A stretch of DNA of 8,334 bases from NCBI GenBank assembly GCA_049972045.1, contig JBMFKS010000119.1, forward strand, positions 1 to 8,334. The letters run 5' to 3'. The notes below the pieces were generated by a model. It saw only the letters and a list, made by a program, of their open reading frames with translations, made no database searches and had not been told where the DNA came from. Made by a program: the position numbers and the translations under genes. Numbering within the stretch: position 1 is the stretch's first letter; each line of letters begins with the position of its first letter. This document shows, one piece after another, positions 1 through 4,580 of this stretch. This DNA comes from SpSt-77 sp049972045. GTDB taxonomy: Bacteria; Chloroflexota; Anaerolineae; B4-G1; DUEL01.

Positions 1-419
1 CCGACGAGCGCGGCTTTTTCCGCGAAATCCTCCGGGCCAGTGATCCCATTTTCGCGGAGGGCTTCGCCCAGTGGAGCCACACCATGAGCCACACGGGCGT
101 CGCCAAGGCCTGGCACATCCACCACCGCCAGACCGACTGGTGGTATGTTGCCTGCGGGACAGTCAAAGCGGCCCTCTACGACACCCGCCCCGACTCCCCC
201 ACCTATGGGCAACTGGAGGAGTTCCTGCTGGGGGACGGCCATCCCCCCGTCGTCCTGAAAATCCCTCCGGGCGTTGCCCACGGCTATCGGGTTCTCCAGG
301 GCCCCGCCCACATCTTCTACATCACCTCCCACGAATACGACGGGGCTGATGAGGGCCGCATTCCCCACGACGACCCCATCATCGGCTACGACTGGACCCG
401 CTGGCCGGAGATTAAATGA
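1..419 (+). CDS. dTDP-4-dehydrorhamnose 3,5-epimerase family protein (RmlC-like), 5' truncated
   Basis: The reading frame is open from base 3 to the TGA at 417-419, so the N-terminus lies outside the window. The visible 138 residues form an RmlC-type cupin. They begin with the family's early D-x-R-G-F-F-x-E motif, followed by SHTG, a WHIH segment, SPTYGQ, the IPPGVAHGY turn and a C-terminal DDPIIGYDW close to the family's DP-x-IG-x-x-W. Classical RmlC converts dTDP-4-keto-6-deoxyglucose to the 4-keto-rhamnose epimer in the cytoplasm for cell-surface polysaccharide. Here the classical RGLHxQ active-site strand reads KAWHIHHRQTDWWY: a His is kept, but the Arg and the QGK segment are changed. 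This resembles the divergent branch often found in sugar-nucleotide clusters, so substrate and even epimerase activity are uncertain. An internal ATG at 84 is not the true start, because family motifs lie upstream of it. No partner rml gene is visible. Confidence 0.82.
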   Translation, partial: DERGFFREILRASDPIFAEGFAQWSHTMSHTGVAKAWHIHHRQTDWWYVACGTVKAALYDTRPDSPTYGQLEEFLLGDGHPPVVLKIPPGVAHGYRVLQGPAHIFYITSHEYDGADEGRIPHDDPIIGYDWTRWPEIK

Positions 420-424
420 CCCCA

Positions 425-485
425 CACCGTAGAGCACGCAGAGCAATACTGGAAAACCTCGGTGCTCTCTGCGTCCTCGGCGGTG
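425..485. repeat. imperfect inverted repeat, dispersed intergenic type (CACC...GGTG)
   Basis: The left arm 425-444 and right arm 464-485 are imperfectly complementary: GAGCACGCAGAGC on the left faces GCTCTCTGCGTCCTC on the right. The element starts with CACC and ends with GGTG. The loop is about 19 bases. It begins five bases after the epimerase stop codon. CACC-(GCAGAG-like)-GGTG elements are a familiar sort of dispersed intergenic repeat in high-GC environmental genomes (recollection, not checked here). It could also act as a transcript-end hairpin, although no T-run follows. Confidence 0.55.
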
Positions 486-568
486 AGTTTTGGCAGGAGA
501 ATCACCCCTATCCCCATTGCACCTATCTCAACGGCACTCGCGGGAAGTCGGGCACTGAAGAGGGCGGG

Positions 569-596
569 TTGACCGTTTCTCTTTATCGGCTATAAT
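569..596 (+). promoter_or_regulatory. sigma-70/SigA-type promoter for the coiled-coil nuclease gene
   Basis: TTGACC at 569-574 (5 of 6 matches to the -35 consensus) and a perfect TATAAT at 591-596 are separated by 16 bases. The predicted start near 603 leaves a leader of about 43 bases before the ATG at 647. This is the best promoter match in the window. It implies that the downstream gene is transcribed separately from the epimerase. Confidence 0.75.
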
Positions 597-646
597 TACA
601 GCAACCTGTATCCGATCCGCGAGGCCACCAAGAGCGAGGTCCCGGC

Positions 647-1498
647 ATGTTGACGGAAGAGCGCGTCCGGCAAATCGTATACGAGGTTGTGGAGCAAGAG
701 TTGGGACGACCCGATATGGGCCTGGCCCCCGCCTGGAGAGTGTGGGAAGCCATAGAGGCCCTGGCTGCCGCCCAGCAGCGGACAGAGATAGAAGTCCACG
801 CGCTGGCCGAAGCCCAGCGGCGCACCGAGGAGCGGCTGGAACGGCTGGAAGCCATTGTCGCGGGGTTGATTGAGGCCCAGCGGCGCACCGAGGAGCGGCT
901 GGAACGGCTGGAAGCCATTGTCGCGGGGTTGATTGAGGCCCAGCGGCGCACCGAGGAGCGGCTGGAACAACTGGCCGAGGCGCAGCGGCGCACCGAGGAG
1001 CGGCTGGAACAACTGGCCGAGGCCCAGCGGCGCACTGAAGAGGCCCTGGCCGAGTTAACCCGACGGGTGGACCAGATGAGTCTGCAACTGGGCCAGCTCT
1101 CCAATCGTCTGGGGCTGGACCTGGAAGTGGACGCAGAAGAAGTCCTGCTGAGCCTCTTGGAGGAGAGGGGCATCCGGCCGCTTCGGGAGCCCTTCGCCAT
1201 AGAAGTGGACGGGGAAATGGACGTCGTGGTTCCGGTGGAACTGCCCACCGGAGAGCGCCCCTGGATCATCGTGGAAGTGAAAGGGCGCCTGCGTCGGAGG
1301 GAATTGGGGGATTTCCTGCAACGCCTACAGCGGCCCTGGTTTCAGGAACGGCTGCGGAAAGAAGGGATTGAAAAACCCTATATGCCTTATGCGTTCGGGC
1401 TTCGGGTGTACGCCGACGTGGACCAGATGGCTACGGAAGCGGGAGTCGGGATACTGAGCTTCCGCGGCGAGCGTGTCGCCCCCCGGTTATGGGCATAG
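647..1498 (+). CDS. coiled-coil protein with C-terminal PD-(D/E)XK nuclease-like domain (DUF3782-like)
   Basis: This 283-residue soluble protein has three parts. Residues 1-40 are a short helical head. Residues 41-138 are a highly charged coiled coil made of near-identical units starting EAQRRTEERL. Residues about 155-283 are an alpha/beta domain. The coiled coil is 14+21+21+14+14+14 residues, all multiples of seven, so the heptad phase is never broken. The C-terminal domain shows D192 (GEMDVVV) followed by E210-V-K212 (IIVEVKG), the usual spacing of a PD-(D/E)XK nuclease core. Proteins of this design are common in thermophiles, cyanobacteria and Chloroflexota and are annotated as DUF3782 or PD-(D/E)XK proteins of unknown function. 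Nuclease activity is inferred only. The ATG at 647 has a weak GAGG-like site upstream (about 629-633) and follows a strong promoter. No hydrophobic segment is seen, so a cytoplasmic DNA-associated role is plausible. Confidence 0.85.
   Translation: MLTEERVRQIVYEVVEQELGRPDMGLAPAWRVWEAIEALAAAQQRTEIEVHALAEAQRRTEERLERLEAIVAGLIEAQRRTEERLERLEAIVAGLIEAQRRTEERLEQLAEAQRRTEERLEQLAEAQRRTEEALAELTRRVDQMSLQLGQLSNRLGLDLEVDAEEVLLSLLEERGIRPLREPFAIEVDGEMDVVVPVELPTGERPWIIVEVKGRLRRRELGDFLQRLQRPWFQERLRKEGIEKPYMPYAFGLRVYADVDQMATEAGVGILSFRGERVAPRLWA
767..1060 (+). repeat. in-frame tandem repeats encoding the coiled coil (63-bp and 42-bp units)
   Basis: Two 63-bp units (809-871 and 872-934) differ by a single base, a synonymous GAA/GAG change. 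They are followed by two 42-bp units (935-976 and 977-1018) that also differ by one base, and a diverged third 42-bp unit (1019-1060). A diverged 42-bp unit (767-808) precedes them. Near-identity at DNA level points to recent duplication or slippage. All unit lengths are multiples of 21 bp, so copy-number change keeps both the frame and the heptad register. Confidence 0.9.
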
Positions 1499-1556
1499 CA
1501 TCTTCCCGCAGGCCCGCTGATCCTGGGGAGCATCCTTGTAGCCCAGAACTTCAGTG

Positions 1557-1561
1557 GGAGG
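1557..1561 (+). promoter_or_regulatory. Shine-Dalgarno site that decides the aldolase start
   Basis: GGAGG lies four bases upstream of ATG 1566. The alternative in-frame GTG at 1554 would place this site inside the coding sequence and has no ribosome site of its own, so ATG 1566 is preferred. Confidence 0.75.
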
Positions 1562-1565
1562 AACG

Positions 1566-2975
1566 ATGAACTCCAAAGGACCATGGCATGAACTGAGAAC
1601 AGCCGTTCAGTTTGAAGAGGGGCAGGTTCGGGTGCTGGACGAATCCCGCCTGCGCAGCCCGGCGCTGGACTCGCTGGTCTACGCCGCCGTCTTCGGCGAC
1701 GCGGAGGAGCGGGCCGCGGCCCGTGCGCTTCTCTGGGAACTGGGGCAGGCCCTGGGCATCCGCCCGGCCTCCATCCATGACCTCTATATGGCCCGGGGGC
1801 GCGGCGAGACGCCCACCCGCTGGACGGTCCCGGCGATGAACCTGCGTACCCTAACCTACGACATGGCCCGCGCTGTCTTCCGGGCTGCCCTGGCCCGGAA
1901 CGTCGGCGCGATGATTTTTGAGATTGCCCGCTCCGAAATCGGCTACACCGACCAGCGCCCCGCCGAATACGCCACCGTCATCATCGGCGCCGCCATCCGC
2001 GAGGGCTATCGGGGTCCCCTCTTCCTCCAGGGCGACCACTTCCAGGTGAGTGCCAAAAAGTACGCCACCGCTCGCGAGGCCGAGATCGGTGCGGTGGAAG
2101 ATCTCATTCGCGAGGCCATCGCCGCCGGGTTCTTCAACATAGACATAGACACCTCCACCCTGGTGGACCTGAGCCGGCCCACGATCCCCGAGCAGCAGCG
2201 GACGAACTACGAGGTCTGCGCGCACTTCACCCGCCTCATCCGGAGCCTCCAGCCGGAGGGGGTAACCATTTCCGTCGGCGGCGAAATCGGCGAGGTGGGA
2301 GGCCATAATACCACCGAAGAGGAACTGCGGGCCTTCATGGACGGCTACAACGGCTCCCTGCCGTCCGGGATGCCCGGTGTGAGCAAACTGAGCATCCAGA
2401 CCGGCACCGCCCATGGCGGCGTCGTCCTCCCGGATGGCACCCTGGCGCGGGTCAAGATTGACTTTGACACCCTGGAGCGGCTCAGTCGGGTGGCCCGGGA
2501 GGAATACGGCCTGGCGGGCGCGGTCCAGCACGGCGCCTCCACCCTCCCGCCGGAGGCGTTCCACAAATTCCCCGAAGTCGGAACGGCCGAAATCCATCTG
2601 GCGACTGCGTTCCAGAACCTCCTCTACGACCACCCTCTCTTCCCTGCCGACCTGCGGGAAGAGATATACGCCTACCTCCGGAAAGAGCACGCTGCCGACT
2701 GGAAAGAGGGCAAGACCGAGGAGCAGTTCCTCTACGAGGCGCGCAAAAAAGCCCTGGGGCCCTTCAAGCGGGAACTCTGGAACCTGCCGGAAGAGGTCCG
2801 GGCGACAGTGGGGCAGGAACTGGAGGCCCAGTTTGGCTTCCTGTTTGAACAATTGGGAGTGAGGGACACTGCCGACATGGTGGCCCGCTACGTCCGGCCA
2901 CCGGAAATCCACAAGACCCCCGCCGACTTTGGCGCCGAAAAAGCGCTTTCCATCAGCGAGGGCCTGGCCGACTGA
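1566..2975 (+). CDS. class II fructose-bisphosphate aldolase family protein (long form)
   Basis: The product is 469 residues. The central barrel carries class II, metal-dependent aldolase signatures in the right order: QGDHFQ (155-160, with D157-H158), DIDTST (193-198), GGEIGEVGG (238-246, E240), QTGTAHGG (278-285, H283) and VQHGAST (320-326, H322). H158, H283 and H322 match the three expected zinc-binding histidines. The family catalyses reversible aldol cleavage of ketose bisphosphates to dihydroxyacetone phosphate plus an aldehyde, in glycolysis/gluconeogenesis or tagatose/sulfosugar-type branches. It is clearly longer than the usual 280-360 residues, with about 90 extra residues at the N-terminus and about 110 helical, charged residues after the barrel. 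Exact substrate is therefore open. It follows the nuclease gene by 67 bases and precedes ssb by 50 bases on the same strand. No separate promoter was recognised. Confidence 0.85.
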   Translation: MNSKGPWHELRTAVQFEEGQVRVLDESRLRSPALDSLVYAAVFGDAEERAAARALLWELGQALGIRPASIHDLYMARGRGETPTRWTVPAMNLRTLTYDMARAVFRAALARNVGAMIFEIARSEIGYTDQRPAEYATVIIGAAIREGYRGPLFLQGDHFQVSAKKYATAREAEIGAVEDLIREAIAAGFFNIDIDTSTLVDLSRPTIPEQQRTNYEVCAHFTRLIRSLQPEGVTISVGGEIGEVGGHNTTEEELRAFMDGYNGSLPSGMPGVSKLSIQTGTAHGGVVLPDGTLARVKIDFDTLERLSRVAREEYGLAGAVQHGASTLPPEAFHKFPEVGTAEIHLATAFQNLLYDHPLFPADLREEIYAYLRKEHAADWKEGKTEEQFLYEARKKALGPFKRELWNLPEEVRATVGQELEAQFGFLFEQLGVRDTADMVARYVRPPEIHKTPADFGAEKALSISEGLAD

Positions 2976-3013
2976 CGTTTCCCGTTCACCCGTTTTTACC
3001 ACCCAACCGAGGC

Positions 3014-3021
3014 AAAGGAGG
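3014..3021 (+). promoter_or_regulatory. strong ribosome binding site of ssb
   Basis: AAAGGAGG lies four bases before the ATG at 3026. It is present only at the first copy of the ssb start. The second copy (from 3199) begins just inside this motif, so it has lost its own site to the gap. Confidence 0.75.
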
Positions 3022-3100
3022 AGCCATGTTCCATACCATCATCATCGCGGGACATCTGGGACGGGACCCGGAGATGCGGTATCTGCCGGATGGGCGCCCG
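3022..3100 (+). repeat. first copy of the duplicated ssb 5' end (contig-end overlap)
   Basis: These 79 bases, starting AGCCATGTTC and ending GGGCGCCCG, are identical to 3199-3277 across the N gap. They contain the ssb start codon at 3026 and its first 25 codons. The most economical explanation is that two contigs with overlapping ends were placed in order without being merged. This is then the genuine 5' end of ssb printed twice, not a biological duplication. Confidence 0.9.
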
Positions 3101-3198
3101 NNNNNNNNNNNNNNNNNNNNNNNNNNNNNNNNNNNNNNNNNNNNNNNNNNNNNNNNNNNNNNNNNNNNNNNNNNNNNNNNNNNNNNNNNNNNNNNNNN
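3101..3198. other. assembly gap (98 Ns)
   Basis: Ninety-eight undetermined bases lie between the two identical 79-bp ends. The true gap is probably negative: the contigs overlap by 79 bp. Nothing real need be missing. The 177-base offset between the two start codons happens to be a multiple of three, so a gene caller may run through the Ns and report a false 198-residue protein starting at 3026. Confidence 0.95.
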
Positions 3199-3202
3199 AG
3201 CC

Positions 3203-3622
3203 ATGTTCCATACCATCATCATCGCGGGACATCTGGGACGGGACCCGGAGATGCGGTATCTGCCGGATGGGCGCCCGGTGACGACCTTCTCTGTGGCCTC
3301 CACCCGCCGCTGGACGGGCCAGGACGGACAGCCTCAGGAGGAGACTATCTGGTTCCGCATCTCCGCCTTCGGCAAACTGGCGGAGACCTGCAATCAATTC
3401 CTGGCTAAAGGACGTCCGGTCCTGGTGGAGGGTCGCCTCCGGCCCGACGACCGGGGCAACCCTCGCACCTGGGTCGGACAAGACGGGATGGTCCATGCCT
3501 CCTACGAGGTCACGGCCAACACCGTCCGCTTCCTGGGCCGTCGGGAGGAAGCGGCCGCTCCGGTGGTGGAGGAAATCCCGGAATACGAGGAGCCGACTCC
3601 CGAAGAGGAGATTCCCTTCTAA
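3203..3622 (+). CDS. ssb: single-stranded DNA-binding protein
   Basis: The 139-residue product is a normal bacterial SSB. An OB-fold covers residues 1-112: it starts with HTIIIAGHLGRDPE and continues through PVTTFSVAST, an aromatic WFRISAFGKLAE strand and GRPVLVEGRL. An acidic, proline-containing tail (about 114-139) ends EEEIPF, the conserved tip through which SSB recruits replication and repair proteins. The protein coats single-stranded DNA in the cytoplasm, normally as a tetramer. The real gene should join the upstream ribosome site and start at 3026 directly to this copy, because the first 25 codons are duplicated around the gap. It is not beside rpsF or rpsR; it follows the aldolase gene. 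Identity is firm. The only doubt is the artefactual upstream context. Confidence 0.95.
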   Translation: MFHTIIIAGHLGRDPEMRYLPDGRPVTTFSVASTRRWTGQDGQPQEETIWFRISAFGKLAETCNQFLAKGRPVLVEGRLRPDDRGNPRTWVGQDGMVHASYEVTANTVRFLGRREEAAAPVVEEIPEYEEPTPEEEIPF

Positions 3623-3653
3623 CCTATTGCGTTTGTTTCGGTCAGCGCCGATC

Positions 3654-3675
3654 GCCCGGACAGTTCCGTCCGGGC
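3654..3675. repeat. perfect 8-bp hairpin downstream of ssb
   Basis: GCCCGGAC (3654-3661) pairs perfectly with GTCCGGGC (3668-3675) around a six-base loop. It starts 32 bases after the ssb stop codon and could stall transcription. No T-run follows, so it does not qualify as a standard intrinsic terminator. It is flanked by TCGG/CCGA (3638-3641, 3648-3651) and GCGT/ACGC (3629-3632, 3681-3684), which together could fold into a three-way junction. Confidence 0.5.
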
Positions 3676-3697
3676 TCATCACGCGAAGCCCGCAGGG

Positions 3698-3851
3698 CCC
3701 TCGGCCCAAGGCCCCAGCGAGGGGGCCTGCGGCGTGTAGTGCGGCACGGAGAAGGGAAGGGCTGTTTCCAGCGCCACTCCGCTTCGCCGCGTGGCCGAGG
3801 GGGCTTCTCGCCCCGGGGGGGCTCGCTCGCGCCGAGGCCCTGGGCCGAGGG
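3698..3851. repeat. long-range imperfect inverted repeat
   Basis: Arms 3698-3721 and 3828-3851 are complementary at 20 of 24 positions, with the outer 11 positions perfect (CCCTCGGCCCA against TGGGCCGAGGG). The enclosed 106 bases contain further smaller inverted repeats, including GCTG-TTTC-CAGC. Read on the minus strand, that one is a GAAA tetraloop hairpin. The pattern fits a folded RNA or a composite intergenic repeat element. Confidence 0.55.
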
Positions 3852-3857
3852 TGTTGA

Positions 3858-3879
3858 GCCTGGCGGTTTACTGCCAGGC
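3858..3879. repeat. hairpin with GCCTGGC/GCCAGGC arms
   Basis: GCCTGGCGG (3858-3866) faces CTGCCAGGC (3871-3879) around a TTTA loop, nine pairs including one G-T. It shares its core with the hairpin at 3937-3964. Confidence 0.6.
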
Positions 3880-3884
3880 GAGAA

Positions 3885-3913
3885 TGGCCGAAAATAAACA
3901 CCATTGGTATAAG
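3885..3913 (+). promoter_or_regulatory. possible extended -10 promoter for the oxidoreductase-lipoprotein pair
   Basis: TGG directly followed by TATAAG (3908-3913) is an extended -10 match. A weak -35 (TGGCCG, 3885-3890, 3 of 6) sits 17 bases upstream. It lies in the only A/T-rich part of the spacer. Transcription from here would put the 3937-3964 hairpin in the leader of the gene at 4011. Confidence 0.35.
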
Positions 3914-3936
3914 AAGCACTCCGGAAGGGACGGGAA

Positions 3937-3964
3937 CGTGCCAGGTACAGAAGTGCCTGGCGCG
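3937..3964. repeat. 12-bp hairpin with GCCAGG/CCTGGC core
   Basis: CGTGCCAGGTAC (3937-3948) pairs at every position with GTGCCTGGCGCG (3953-3964) if two G-U pairs are allowed, leaving an AGAA loop. The G-U pairs suit an RNA fold better than a DNA palindrome. No T-run follows. It lies 46 bases before the start codon at 4011, so it could be a leader structure or a copy of a dispersed REP-like element. Confidence 0.6.
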
Positions 3965-4010
3965 TCTCCCCTTGCGTCTCTCGCGGTTTTCAAAAAAATC
4001 TGAGGATCCG

Positions 4011-4580
4011 ATGAGCACCCGACCTCGCCTCCCTCCTGGACAAGTGTTAACCCAGCGCTTTCCGGTCCTGCACTACGGCCCGATCCCCCGCTATGGGAGC
4101 CTGGAGGAGTGGGACCTGCGTATTTTTGGGGCGGTGGAGGAAGAAGTCCGCTTGACCTACGAGCCGTTGACCCGTCTCCCTGCCACCCGCATCGTCGCCG
4201 ATGTCCACTGTGTGACCGGCTGGTCCAAGTTTGACACCGCCTGGGAAGGTGTCCGCTTCCGGGACCTGCTGAACTATGTCCGGCCTCTGCCCGGGGCCGA
4301 ATACGTCATCATCCACGCTGAGTACGGCTTCACGACCAACCTGCCCCTCCAGCGCCTCCTGGCGGATAACGTCCTGCTGGCCTGGAAGTACAACGACCAG
4401 CCCCTGACCCCGGAGCACGGCTGGCCCCTGCGGCTGGTGGTACCGGACCTCTACTTCTGGAAGTCGGCCAAGTGGGTGCGGGGGATTGAGTTCTCCTTTG
4501 AAGACCGCCCCGGCTTCTGGGAGCAGGCCGGGTATCATAACGAAGGCGACCCCTGGCTGGAGCAACGGTATGCGGAGTGA
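4011..4580 (+). CDS. sulfite oxidase-like molybdopterin-binding oxidoreductase
   Basis: This 189-residue protein belongs to the oxidoreductase molybdopterin-binding fold (sulfite oxidase/MsrP superfamily). HCVTGWS at 66-72 supplies C67, the expected thiolate ligand of molybdenum. Further family marks are FRDLL (83-87), the YGFTTNLPL segment (105-113), HGWPLRLVVP (136-145), KSAKWVRGIEF (151-161) and the C-terminal YHNEGDPW (175-182). It has the short, single-domain architecture, with no signal peptide, twin-arginine motif, heme domain or dimerisation domain. It is therefore likely cytoplasmic, unlike exported MsrP. The natural substrate of this short type is not known to me. The start at ATG 4011 is chosen because GAGGA (4002-4006) lies four bases upstream; a TTG at 3972 is in frame but poorly supported. 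The stop overlaps the next gene by 11 bases. Confidence 0.87.
   Translation: MSTRPRLPPGQVLTQRFPVLHYGPIPRYGSLEEWDLRIFGAVEEEVRLTYEPLTRLPATRIVADVHCVTGWSKFDTAWEGVRFRDLLNYVRPLPGAEYVIIHAEYGFTTNLPLQRLLADNVLLAWKYNDQPLTPEHGWPLRLVVPDLYFWKSAKWVRGIEFSFEDRPGFWEQAGYHNEGDPWLEQRYAE

Larger units (their letters stand above)
3623..4010. other. 388-base non-coding spacer rich in inverted repeats
   Basis: No ORF here has family motifs or a ribosome site; the open frames are by-products of very high GC. The spacer holds a possible three-way junction (3629-3684), a GC-rich stem (3690-3732), a long-range 24-bp imperfect inverted repeat (3698-3721 with 3828-3851, 20 of 24 pairs), and two hairpins sharing a GCCTGGC core (3858-3879 and 3937-3964). 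Base composition then drops into an A/T-richer stretch (3885-3915) that contains a possible promoter. I recognise no tRNA, riboswitch or known RNA family. Confidence 0.6.

Noticed and set aside
767..1060. CRISPR array
   Set aside because: The repeats are contiguous with no unique spacers, are translated in frame and keep a heptad pattern. They are coding tandem repeats.
583..1269. 228-residue minus-strand open frame opposite the coiled-coil gene
   Set aside because: Its Ser/Arg repeats are simply the antisense reading of the EAQRRTEERL repeats. The plus frame has a promoter, heptad register and a nuclease-like domain.
1851..3002. 383-residue minus-strand open frame opposite the aldolase
   Set aside because: It is entirely antisense to a gene with five conserved aldolase motifs and has no motif or ribosome site of its own.
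3026..3622. A genuine 198-residue SSB with a duplicated N-terminus
   Set aside because: The duplicated part is identical at DNA level and stops exactly at the Ns on both sides. SSB with 139 residues is already complete from 3203, so an assembly artefact is far more likely.
3629..3684. Hammerhead-ribozyme-like core on the minus strand (GUGAUGAG followed by an 8-bp stem)
   Set aside because: The first core segment lacks the required C of CUGANGA. The GAAA expected right after stem II is absent (the sequence reads GAUCGG), and no proper cleavage-site triplet lies in place. Resemblance is probably chance.
2996..4018. 340-residue minus-strand open frame across ssb, the gap and the spacer
   Set aside because: It runs through the N gap, antisense to the well-supported ssb gene, has low-complexity Arg/Gly/Ala/Pro content and no domain motif. 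It is a shadow of high-GC sequence.
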